Notes: generated by a model from the letters alone, not told the origin. Numbered from the stretch's first letter, positions 1 to 5,299 are shown. The stretch: DNA of 5,477 bases from Chloroflexota bacterium (GCA_018830745.1 JAHJRU010000003.1:1-5477), one strand, 5' to 3'. A program made the numbers and translations.

Positions 1-1
1 G

Positions 2-253
2 GCTGGAGGGGTAGTTGTTTTAGCCTACGGCCCGGTGATTTGCACGGGTTACGAGTGTGACCAGTACGTCTTTGCCCTTTTGGAAGCCGGGGCCGCCGGA
101 TATCTGCTTAAGGATGTGCACGGGCAGGAAGTAATTTAGGCTGTTCGAGCGTAAAAGCGGGAGAATCAGTCCCATATCAGTGCCCATTCCGAACTGGCCT
201 GGATTCTTAACTGCTTTATCCCTGGGACGGATGCAGAGAACGACCCAGTTTAA
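2..253 (+). pseudogene. Decayed NarL/LuxR-family response regulator (receiver domain remnant)
   Basis: Reading codons from base 2 gives the second half of a receiver domain. A beta4-like PVICTGYECDQYV stretch is followed by FALLEAGAAGYLLKD, which carries the conserved lysine (codon 110-112) of NarL/FixJ-type receivers, then GQEVI and AVRA. The frame is broken by TAG at 137-139, exactly where homologues usually have Glu before AVRA, and by TAA at 152-154. The same frame then runs open to TAA at 251-253 with a tail resembling the receiver-to-DNA-binding linker (ELAWILNCF). Just after the second stop, a shifted frame (157-171) reads AGESV, a common continuation in this family, so small indels are likely. 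No LuxR-type helix-turn-helix fits before the next gene's stop at 308. The N-terminal half lies outside the window. I infer a dead gene: it has two in-frame stops and has lost its output domain. Sequencing error is less likely, because it would have to account for several lesions. Confidence 0.8.
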
Positions 254-307
254 AGAAAAAGCCGGGTTGAAGGTGCTTCTGTATGTCTCCTCAGAGGTAT
301 AGCGTGG

Positions 308-1006
308 CTATTTGGGCCTGACGAAACGATAGCCCACCCCGCGCTCGCTGAAGATTAATTGGGGTTGGTCGGCTGTATTTCCCAGCTTATTGCGGAGCTG
401 ATAAATAAATCTCTTCAGGGTAGCGCCGTCAACGTACCTCGATTCACTGCCATATACCTGCTGTTTGATGACATCTTGAGGCACGGTCTTACCTTCATTG
501 CGGGCTAAACAAAAGAGAACTTTATACTCTGTGGGGGTCAGGTTGGTCTGCTCACTACCCCGAAGGATCTGGTGGTTGTCGAAGTTGATGGTAAGGTCTC
601 CGGCAACCAGCGGAGGCAGGCCGGCTGCTTCCACTTCTCGGATTCCGCTGCGGCGCAGGACCGCTCTGGTGCGTGTTAAAAGATTCGCCGGGGCAAAAGG
701 TTTGACTATATAGTCGTCGGCGCCCATCTCCAGTCCGGTCAGTTCGTCAATTTGTTCCCCCCTGACTGTCAGGATAATAACCGGGACATCAGAGAAAAGC
801 CGGATACTCTCGAGCACGTCGAATCCACTCATATCGGGCAGGTTAATATCCAGCAGCACGATGTCTGGAGACTCAGACTTCACCAGTTCAATTCCATCGT
901 CTCCTTGGTCGGTGGAGAGGAAAATAGCCTCAGCCCAGCGAAGCTTGAAGGAGAGGGAGACGGCTTTTACTATTTCTTGGCTATCTTCAATGAGCAGAAC
1001 TTTCAC
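308..1006 (-). CDS. OmpR/PhoB-family DNA-binding response regulator
   Basis: This 232-residue protein has the usual length and order for the family. The receiver domain (about 1-118) shows the acidic pair E7/D8, the phospho-acceptor D53 in LLDINLPD, T80, and K102 in VKPF. The winged-helix output domain (about 133-230) has the LTPTEYKVL entry and the RGVGYRF wing. All receiver residues needed for phosphorylation are present, so it should be a working transcription factor controlled by a sensor kinase. No kinase lies in the window, so it is either an orphan or its partner is elsewhere. The start is GTG (1004-1006), preceded by GGGAGGA about five bases upstream. An ATG at 1009-1011 is out of frame and hits a stop after one more codon. 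The product resembles KdpE-like regulators, but there are no kdp genes nearby, so I give no symbol. Palindromes in the upstream DNA could be its own operators (inference). Confidence 0.93.
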   Translation of the reverse strand: MKVLLIEDSQEIVKAVSLSFKLRWAEAIFLSTDQGDDGIELVKSESPDIVLLDINLPDMSGFDVLESIRLFSDVPVIILTVRGEQIDELTGLEMGADDYIVKPFAPANLLTRTRAVLRRSGIREVEAAGLPPLVAGDLTINFDNHQILRGSEQTNLTPTEYKVLFCLARNEGKTVPQDVIKQQVYGSESRYVDGATLKRFIYQLRNKLGNTADQPQLIFSERGVGYRFVRPK

Positions 1007-1020
1007 TTCATTCCTCCCTC

Positions 1021-1033
1021 TGAACGCCGTTCA
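1021..1033. promoter_or_regulatory. Perfect palindrome TGAACG-C-CGTTCA before the response regulator start
   Basis: Two 6-base arms around a single central base form a perfect dyad. It sits directly upstream of the SD sequence (about 1012-1019) of the minus-strand response regulator gene. It could be a binding site for a dimeric regulator, possibly autoregulatory, or a small hairpin near the ribosome site. The symmetry is visible in the sequence; the role is inference. Confidence 0.45.
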
Positions 1034-1079
1034 AGTGAGGCAAGACTTGTGTCTCTTTCACCCCTTTTTGATAGGTTTT

Positions 1080-1095
1080 GGCGATATATATTGCC
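1080..1095. promoter_or_regulatory. 16-base AT-core palindrome in the divergent intergenic region
   Basis: GGCGATATATATTGCC is symmetrical except for one G/T pair at the fourth position. It lies about 75 bases upstream of the response regulator GTG, in a notably AT-rich stretch (1071-1135) where that gene's promoter would be expected. I could not fix a good -35/-10 pair for the regulator here. The site may be an operator; its symmetric AT-rich core could also simply be promoter DNA. Confidence 0.35.
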
Positions 1096-1251
1096 GGTTT
1101 ATAATTTTTGGCTGGTGTATATAATCCCCTATATTCCAGTCTGTAGCCAGCGATGAATAAAAGGAATGACCCGAAAGTTACATTGAGGGCAAGTAAAAGG
1201 TACTATTTCACACAAGCTAGGCGCACCAGCTATAAATTTTCTTCTGGGGTA

Positions 1252-1280
1252 TTGACAAATGTGCCGTTTGGTATTATGAT
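1252..1280 (+). promoter_or_regulatory. Near-consensus sigma70 promoter (TTGACA, 17 bases, TATGAT)
   Basis: The -35 box TTGACA (1252-1257) matches consensus exactly. The -10 box TATGAT (1275-1280) matches five of six, and the spacer is the optimal 17 bases. Transcription should begin near 1286-1288. That is only about 10-12 bases before the ATG at 1298, so the mRNA of the downstream small gene would be almost leaderless. Confidence 0.8.
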
Positions 1281-1297
1281 TCGCCAATCGATTTGTT

Positions 1298-1543
1298 ATG
1301 AGCAATTTAATGGACCCCAAGTGTAAAGTAGGGCAGAAGGTTATAATACGGCCGGTCAGCGAGCAGTCTGGACCAAGAGACTCCACCATAGAACCGTACG
1401 CGGGGCAGGTTGGCGAGGTGACCGATTACTACTGGCTAAGTCCACAGGCGGGTAAAGTCTTTTATCTGTACACCGTGCGCGTTGGGAAAAACCGCAACGA
1501 GATTGCCCTGCACGAAGACGAGGTAGAGCCATATAAAGGGTAA
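1298..1543 (+). CDS. Small conserved-looking protein, predicted SH3-like beta-barrel
   Basis: The 81-residue product has no signal peptide and no membrane segment. Alternating hydrophobic stretches suggest beta strands: VGQKVIIRPV (11-20), GQVGEVTDYYWL (36-47), FYLYTVRVG (55-63) and EIALHEDEVEPY (68-79). The pattern of a G-x-x-V strand, a tyrosine-rich turn and a closing acidic E-x-x-L-H-E-D-E strand resembles KOW/SH3-like small barrels. I recognise no named family and assign no function. Expression is supported by the promoter at 1252-1280. There is no SD sequence before ATG 1298, nor before the in-frame ATG at 1310-1312, so translation probably depends on a very short leader. The gene is divergent from the response regulator and convergent with cinA. 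It ends with TAA, with no clear terminator hairpin directly after it. Confidence 0.78.
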   Translation: MSNLMDPKCKVGQKVIIRPVSEQSGPRDSTIEPYAGQVGEVTDYYWLSPQAGKVFYLYTVRVGKNRNEIALHEDEVEPYKG

Positions 1544-1726
1544 ATATCTGAGGTCTGCCCCCTTTTTTCACCCTTCTATGTCTGGCTCTACACGTGGGGT
1601 ATGGCAAAAGCTATATTAAGGGCGCGGCTACTGATGTATTAAGAGACATCAGGATAATCCCTTCTCATGGGTGATATCGAAAGCCTTGCCAGCACCACCT
1701 TCATCTTTAAGTATTTCAGGAGAAGT
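1544..1726. other. Convergent intergenic spacer with one small hairpin
   Basis: This spacer lies between the 3' ends of the 81-residue gene and cinA. It holds a perfect 7-base inverted repeat, CTGATGT (1631-1637) and ACATCAG (1646-1652), with an 8-base loop. There is no strong T tract on either side, so it is at best a weak bidirectional terminator. On the minus strand the cinA frame stays open past its stop for 25 more codons. I see no other gene here. Confidence 0.4.
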
Positions 1727-2941
1727 CTATCGCGAGGTGAGAAGGTTTCTGAGGTCGAAAAGGGCGTGCTGCACTGCCCTTCTGACCAGCTGGCGGGGTC
1801 TGCCGGAGTAGTTTTGCACCAGGCTCTGACCGCCCTGGCCGGTGTCAATGGCCACAAATACCCGGCCTATGTTGGTCCCGCCGTCTGGCTCTGTATATAG
1901 CTCTATGCCGATACCGATATCGGCTTCCAGTCTTGCTCGTACCAGGGATGCCATCTTGGCGGCGGTTTCAGCACCGACTCTTCCAGAGGACAGCTCCGGC
2001 TTGAGTCCCCAGGCGGTCTTAATATCATCGGCGGTGATAATTATACCGCCTTTAAAGAAGCTGGAACTCTCCGGGGCCATGACCAGGGTATAGGCTAGAA
2101 GGCCCCCGGTGAAGGACTCAGCCACGGCCAGCGTCAGACCCTGGCTGACCAGTGATTGCCCTACCACGTTCTCCAGTGTTTCCTCGTCAACTCCCCAGAT
2201 GTAGTCGCCCAGTACCGCTCGCCGGTCGCTTTCACGCTCGGCGAGCATTTTACCGGCGGTCCGCTTGTCGGGGGCTTTGGCGGTAATGCGCAGATGTATG
2301 CCATCCGTCTTGGCGTAGGTGGCTACGGTGGGATTGGGCACGGAAAGAAAGGGAGCGGCCAGTTCATCTACCTTGGCTTCGGATAGCCCCCAGATTTTTA
2401 TGGTTCGTGAGAGGATAATGCCGTCGCTTCTTTTTTCCAGCCGGGGGAACACTTCCTTTTCCCACATGGGCAGTATCTCGCCCGGGGGGCCGGGCAAGGC
2501 GGCGATTATGTGCCCATCTTTTTCCACCCACCAGCCCGGGGCGGTGCCGAGGGGATTCATAATAGCCGTGGCTGAAGGGATGATAGCCGCCTGCTTGATA
2601 TTGTTCTCGGGCATCTCCAGGCCACGCCGGGCAAAAAAGTCGGTAATGTACTGCTTCAGGCCGGGGTCTATAGCTATCGTCTCTCCCAGAGACTCGGCGA
2701 TGACCTCGCGGGTGATGTCGTCCTGGGTGGGCCCGAGACCACCGGTGGTGATAATAAGGTCTGACCGCTGCCACGCCTGCCGTAAAGCGTCTAACAGCCT
2801 TTCGCAGTTGTCGCCCACGATAGAAGTATAATAGAGGTCTATGCCCAGCATGGCTAGCTGGCGGGCGATGAAGGGCGTGTTGGTATCGGTTATTTCGCCC
2901 AGAAGAAGTTCGGTGCCGACAGAAATAATCTCAGCTTTCAT
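1727..2941 (-). CDS. cinA: CinA: nucleotide pyrophosphatase / NMN deamidase-family protein with a divergent C-terminal domain
   Basis: At 404 residues this is close to the family length of roughly 410-420. The N-terminal MoCF-like domain (about 1-170) has SVGTELLLGEITDTNT (7-22), TTGGLGPTQDD (65-75) and LPGPPGE (149-155), all hallmarks of COG1058. This domain is linked to hydrolysis of ADP-ribose and related nucleotides. A middle KH-like segment spans about 175-250. The C-terminal CinA/PncC domain (about 258-404) normally deamidates nicotinamide mononucleotide in NAD salvage. Here its motifs are altered. AESCTGG is AESFTGG (274-280), keeping S276. The GGVVxYS region reads GGIIITA (298-304), losing the Tyr but keeping K308. 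The usual TGIAGP loop is replaced by IELYTEP (346-352). I infer that deamidase activity is doubtful. The ATG has a modest SD (GGAAGTGAG), and a perfect TATAAT lies about 22 bases upstream. Confidence 0.94.
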   Translation of the reverse strand: MKAEIISVGTELLLGEITDTNTPFIARQLAMLGIDLYYTSIVGDNCERLLDALRQAWQRSDLIITTGGLGPTQDDITREVIAESLGETIAIDPGLKQYITDFFARRGLEMPENNIKQAAIIPSATAIMNPLGTAPGWWVEKDGHIIAALPGPPGEILPMWEKEVFPRLEKRSDGIILSRTIKIWGLSEAKVDELAAPFLSVPNPTVATYAKTDGIHLRITAKAPDKRTAGKMLAERESDRRAVLGDYIWGVDEETLENVVGQSLVSQGLTLAVAESFTGGLLAYTLVMAPESSSFFKGGIIITADDIKTAWGLKPELSSGRVGAETAAKMASLVRARLEADIGIGIELYTEPDGGTNIGRVFVAIDTGQGGQSLVQNYSGRPRQLVRRAVQHALFDLRNLLTSR

Positions 2942-2962
2942 CTCACTTCCATTGACGGTGCC

Positions 2963-2968
2963 ATTATA
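2963..2968 (-). promoter_or_regulatory. TATAAT -10 box for cinA
   Basis: The minus strand reads TATAAT here, an exact -10 consensus. It predicts transcription starting near 2956, about 15 bases before the cinA ATG, which leaves room for its SD. No good -35 hexamer lies at the expected distance (near 2986-2991 the strand reads GGACTT), so activation or a weak promoter is possible. It suggests that cinA is transcribed apart from alkD, which lies 128 bases upstream. Confidence 0.55.
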
Positions 2969-2998
2969 CCCCTTTTTGCCTGATAAAGTCCTGCTCGG

Positions 2999-3016
2999 CT
3001 ATATCTTTGCTCCCAT
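2999..3016 (-). other. Five-codon upstream ORF (MGAKI) with a strong SD, in frame with cinA
   Basis: The minus strand has a strong SD (GGGAGGAG, about 3021-3028) four bases before ATG (3014-3016). This opens a five-codon reading frame that ends at TAG (2999-3001). The ATG is exactly 75 bases upstream of the cinA ATG and in the same frame. It may be a leader peptide for cinA or the dead 5' end of a lost gene. It lies upstream of the predicted cinA -10, so it would be translated only on transcripts that start further up. No homologue can be judged at this length. Confidence 0.3.
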
Positions 3017-3069
3017 CGTTCTCCTCCCGTAGGTGGTGTCAAGTATTTATTAAGGAGTATTTGGCCCGG

Positions 3070-3753
3070 TTAGCGCCGTAGCCTTTGTTGAACCGCTTGA
3101 CTGGTCAGTTCCCGTATGGCGTCGGCAGCAATCCAGCGGGCGCTTTTGGAATCTGTTTTTTGAATCTCCTCGGCGGTTTGGATGGCTATTGCGTTCAAAC
3201 TCAGGTTGCGTTTCCCTATTTGCCGCAGCGCCCAGTTGACCGCTTTTTTAACGAAGTTGCGGTTATCGGTGGCTCCTCTTTTTATGGCGGGCAGGAAGGC
3301 GGTGAAAGCGGCATCGGCGGCCGACTTATCATGCACCGCCAGTGTGGCCATCAGGGTAAATCCGGCCCTTTTAACGAATTCTTCCTCCCTTTCGCTCCAT
3401 TGAGTCGCCTTTTGATAAGCCCATTTCGTCTTGTCAAAGAGGTTGCTGCAGCACTGGTCGCAGATATCCCAGGAGTCGAAGTCCTTCACCCAGCTTTCCA
3501 TTTGTTCTTCCGTGACCAGGGCTGGTTTATCTATCATACTGGCCATTACCCGCGCTTCATGAATGCCCGAAGCCCAGAGTTGCTGTGCCAGAGCGTGGTC
3601 TTTGCCGGCTTCCCGGGCTAACTTTCTCAGATTGGGCACAGATACGCCGTAGGTGTTCTCCGGGTTGATGCCAAACCGTGCCATCCCCTCCACCGCCTTG
3701 GGGTCAGACAGAGCTTTCAGTTTCTTCAGAATCTCGTCGTACTGCATCTTCAC
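3070..3753 (-). CDS. AlkD-type DNA alkylation repair protein (HEAT-like DNA glycosylase)
   Basis: The 227-residue product is the usual size for the DNA alkylation repair family (COG4912/PF08713), whose all-helical HEAT-like solenoid excises N3- and N7-alkylated purines. Signature regions are YGVSVPNLRKLAR (35-47), the HEARVMASMID helix (65-75), DSWDICDQ (93-100) and VKKAVNWALRQIGKRN (168-183). In Bacillus cereus AlkD the catalytic site uses Trp109, Asp113 and Trp187. The matching positions here appear to be W95, D99 and W174, with the right spacing, so the enzyme should be active in the cytoplasm. The GTG start (3751-3753) overlaps the TGA of the upstream membrane protein gene (GTGA), suggesting translational coupling. 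An in-frame ATG two codons later (3745-3747) is the alternative, and neither has a strong SD of its own. The substrate range cannot be read from the sequence. Confidence 0.92.
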   Translation of the reverse strand: MKMQYDEILKKLKALSDPKAVEGMARFGINPENTYGVSVPNLRKLAREAGKDHALAQQLWASGIHEARVMASMIDKPALVTEEQMESWVKDFDSWDICDQCCSNLFDKTKWAYQKATQWSEREEEFVKRAGFTLMATLAVHDKSAADAAFTAFLPAIKRGATDNRNFVKKAVNWALRQIGKRNLSLNAIAIQTAEEIQKTDSKSARWIAADAIRELTSQAVQQRLRR

Positions 3754-4127
3754 CGGACTCTTTTACTCATGATATAGCCCGCGCCGATAGTTATGGTGGG
3801 AATGATAAGATATGTCAGTCCGATATCCATCATATAATCTGCCAGGGTCATTTTCATCGGTCCCCACATGAACAGCAGCAGGTCTATCAATAGACTGATA
3901 GCCAGCCATCTCACGCCGAGTATTATTCCCTCTCTAAGGAAACCGTCTTCTACTTTCCTGAAGTAGAGGATTAGAAAAAATACGACACATATCGTTATGA
4001 CCACCGGCATGATTGATTCGAAGAGCGGCCGCGAGGAGGTTCTAAGAGGGAATATTATTACCGAAACTACGAACGGTATTAACCAGATAAAAAAACCAAA
4101 GAGCAGAGCCTTTTTCAGCGATTTCAT
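3750..4127 (-). CDS. Small four-helix integral membrane protein of unknown function
   Basis: The 125-residue product is strongly hydrophobic, with four likely transmembrane segments at about 8-27, 37-56, 67-88 and 101-119. Short polar loops and basic ends (K2/K5/K6 and the C-terminal SKRVR) favour cytoplasmic termini. The loop around residues 29-38 (RTSSRPLFES) and the one around 57-66 (RKVEDGFLRE) are the most polar parts. I recognise no named family or catalytic motif. The ATG is preceded by GGGAGGT about 8-9 bases upstream, and a promoter (TTGACA, 17 bases, CAGAAT) lies just before that. Its stop overlaps the alkD start by four bases, so the two are very probably co-translated. Whether the protein has any role in alkylation stress is unknown. 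Confidence 0.85.
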   Translation of the reverse strand: MKSLKKALLFGFFIWLIPFVVSVIIFPLRTSSRPLFESIMPVVITICVVFFLILYFRKVEDGFLREGIILGVRWLAISLLIDLLLFMWGPMKMTLADYMMDIGLTYLIIPTITIGAGYIMSKRVR

Positions 4128-4154
4128 TTTTAACTACCTCCCTTGTTTGGTGGA

Positions 4155-4183
4155 ATTCTGCCATCTGTGGCGGTGGTTGTCAA
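4155..4183 (-). promoter_or_regulatory. Sigma70-like promoter for the membrane protein-alkD pair
   Basis: On the minus strand TTGACA (4178-4183) matches the -35 consensus exactly. It is followed after 17 bases by CAGAAT (4155-4160), four of six for the -10. Transcription would start near 4148, giving a leader of about 20 bases that contains the SD GGGAGGT. It would drive the membrane protein gene and, through the overlap, alkD. Confidence 0.6.
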
Positions 4184-4300
4184 GGGGGCTTTTCTGAGGT
4201 CGCTGTAGTGAATAAAACATTAAGCCGGCAGCTGCAGCTTGCTACCGACTTAATCCCTTAGTGGAGAACCGATTGATTTTACCGACTCTTATTTTTTATT

Positions 4301-4375
4301 CTGTTTACAGGATAACATCGGTGAGGTAAACAGGGCATAAATGTCAACCCTATCGACATAAACATAGTATAAACA
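4301..4375. promoter_or_regulatory. Inverted and direct repeats of a TAAACA motif in the intergenic region
   Basis: The gap 4128-4395 has no gene. Within it, CTGTTTAC (4301-4308) and GTAAACAG (4326-4333) form a perfect 8-base inverted repeat with a 17-base centre. Two further copies, ATAAACA at 4358-4364 and 4369-4375, are direct repeats 11 bases apart, one helical turn. A related TGTTTAG (4403-4409) falls inside the end of the cupin gene. There is no T tract placed to make the dyad a terminator. I infer a possible protein-binding cluster upstream of the membrane protein-alkD promoter. AT-rich composition raises the chance background. Confidence 0.4.
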
Positions 4376-4395
4376 AATTGGCACAATATTTATTA

Positions 4396-4707
4396 TCAGG
4401 TCTGTTTAGGGGTTACGTCCAGCGCTTTTACGGGGCTGTCCGTGGTTTTCCAACCGTGGCGTTCGCCGGCGGGTATAAAGAAGGCCTGTCCCGGACCGAG
4501 CGTCCTTCGTTCTGTGCCGATGGACATCTCCAACTGGCCCTCCAGGATGATACCGCACTGGTCGAAGGGATGCTCATGCCCGGCGTCTTCCAGGTGAGGG
4601 GCAATTTCCAGGCACACCATAGTCAGGTGGTCGCCCATTTCTGCCTGGCTCATCATGCCTGGTCTGAATTCCGCAAGCGGTAAAGTAGCCGTGTTCCAGA
4701 ACGTCAT
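4396..4707 (-). CDS. Small single-domain cupin protein
   Basis: Taking the ATG at 4705-4707 gives 103 residues, which is essentially one cupin beta-barrel. Motif 1 is HEHPFDQ followed by CGIILEG (44-57): H44 and H46 are kept, but the usual metal-binding Glu is Gln50. Motif 2 is GQAFFIPAGERH (73-84), with H84 as the third histidine; the usual Asn after it is missing. The site could still hold a metal through three histidines and Gln50. The substrate cannot be told; such proteins include sugar, dioxygenase-like and storage types. A GTG at 4711-4713 extends the frame by two codons, but it lies inside the SD sequence, so I prefer the ATG. The gene follows the split-barrel gene after 59 bases and is probably co-transcribed with it. 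No terminator hairpin with a T tract follows. Confidence 0.88.
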   Translation of the reverse strand: MTFWNTATLPLAEFRPGMMSQAEMGDHLTMVCLEIAPHLEDAGHEHPFDQCGIILEGQLEMSIGTERRTLGPGQAFFIPAGERHGWKTTDSPVKALDVTPKQT

Positions 4708-4708
4708 T

Positions 4709-4716
4709 TCCACCTC
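4709..4716 (-). promoter_or_regulatory. Strong SD (AGGAGGTG region) that fixes the cupin start
   Basis: The minus strand reads AAGGAGGTGGAA and then ATG. The AGGAGGT core lies five to six bases before the ATG at 4705-4707, the ideal distance. The upstream GTG (4711-4713) is part of this core and cannot also be the start, so the ATG is chosen. Confidence 0.8.
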
Positions 4717-4738
4717 CTTGTCGGGGGTATGAGTGCGC

Positions 4739-4765
4739 CGCCCGTTATCGGGCGTAGATAACCGG
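4739..4765 (-). promoter_or_regulatory. Two mutually exclusive hairpins between the split-barrel and cupin genes
   Basis: One hairpin pairs CGCCCG (4739-4744) with CGGGCG (4749-4754) around a 4-base loop. The other pairs CCCGTTATC (4741-4749) with GATAACCGG (4757-4765), eight of nine pairs, around a 7-base loop. The two share bases, so only one can form at a time. The pair begins one base after the split-barrel stop codon and ends about 23 bases before the cupin SD. There is no T tract, so this is not a standard terminator. It could tune cupin expression or protect an mRNA end (inference). Confidence 0.4.
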
Positions 4766-4766
4766 C

Positions 4767-5258
4767 TTAGCTTTCGGCTTCCCAGACCTGGCGTATCTTA
4801 TAATCGTTCTGTTTCAGGGCGGTCTCAAACAGTTCAATCGTTTTAGCTTCGATTATAAGCAGGGTATAACCTTCGGGGGGTATATCCCAGCCCTCTTTAT
4901 CAGCATTGGCGTGATTGAAGATTTTCCAGGCGTCGGTATACCCGGCGTCGCTGTCAAATAGCAGTTTTGCCTGGCCGGTAATCTGTATTCCCTTGACGCT
5001 TAGCCAGCCGTGTAAGGGGTCATGAATGCCCACGCTTACCAGCGGGTTGGCTTTTATGTTCTCGATTTTCCTGCCTGGGCCGAGATTGATGTACAGGTCG
5101 GTTCCCTTCGCCTCGTATTCCAATGGAGTGGCTCTGGGGATATTATCCTGGGCGGTGGCCAGCACGCAGGCATTATGGGATTTAATGAACTCCACAATGT
5201 GCTGCTCCAGCTGGTCTCTTGGCATGGCTACCGAGGGTTTCCTGGCTTCATTTCCCAT
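4767..5258 (-). CDS. Pyridoxamine 5'-phosphate oxidase-family FMN-binding split-barrel protein
   Basis: The 163-residue product has the split-barrel layout of this family, which binds flavin (FMN, or F420 in some members) as a dimer in the cytoplasm. An N-terminal helix (about 14-28) is followed by strands CVLATAQDNIPRATPLEY (31-48) and GTDLYINLG (52-60), then GRKIENIKANPLVSVGI (62-78) and GWLSVKGIQITGQAKLL (84-100). The sequence R42-x-T-P-L and the K64-IENIKANP helix are typical of the FMN phosphate side of the fold. It is shorter than true PdxH and lacks its C-terminal signature, so it is probably a general flavin reductase or binding protein rather than the vitamin B6 enzyme. The ATG has a strong SD (AGGAGG, eight bases upstream), and a TATAAT lies at 5300-5305. 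It leads a likely two-gene unit with the cupin. Confidence 0.88.
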   Translation of the reverse strand: MGNEARKPSVAMPRDQLEQHIVEFIKSHNACVLATAQDNIPRATPLEYEAKGTDLYINLGPGRKIENIKANPLVSVGIHDPLHGWLSVKGIQITGQAKLLFDSDAGYTDAWKIFNHANADKEGWDIPPEGYTLLIIEAKTIELFETALKQNDYKIRQVWEAES

Positions 5259-5299
5259 GATTCTCTCCTCCTGAGAATAGAGTTTTAGCTCTACTGGTG

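Noticed and set aside
308..1006. Naming the response regulator KdpE
   Set aside because: The domain layout fits any OmpR/PhoB-type regulator, and no kdpD or potassium transporter gene is present to support the name.
1129..1290. Minus-strand frame containing FTCPQCNFR, suggesting a half zinc ribbon
   Set aside because: There is only one CxxC pair, no plausible SD or start near it, and it lies in the divergent promoter region. Most likely a chance open frame.
1631..1652. 7-base hairpin as a strong terminator for cinA or the 81-residue gene
   Set aside because: There is no T tract on either strand, the stem is AT-leaning and the loop is 8 bases, so it is kept only as a weak candidate within the spacer entry.
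2319..2831. Long plus-strand open frame (170 codons) opposite cinA
   Set aside because: It is antisense to an unmistakable cinA gene and has no recognisable protein features. It is a shadow of cinA codon use.
3014..3042. TTGACA on the minus strand (3037-3042) as the -35 of a cinA promoter
   Set aside because: The hexamer 17 bases downstream is ACGATG, not a -10 box, and the good TATAAT at 2963-2968 is far too distant to pair with it.
3085..3621. Plus-strand open frame (178 codons) opposite the alkD-type gene
   Set aside because: It lies entirely antisense to a gene with catalytic residues in place. The translation looks unlike a real protein family.
4301..4333. The 8-base dyad as a rho-independent terminator for the cupin gene
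   Set aside because: After the dyad the minus strand reads AATAAAAAATAAG, not a T run, and the 17-base loop is large. A regulatory dyad is more plausible.
4711..4713. GTG as the cupin start, adding two residues
   Set aside because: This GTG is part of the SD sequence for the ATG at 4705-4707 and has no SD of its own.
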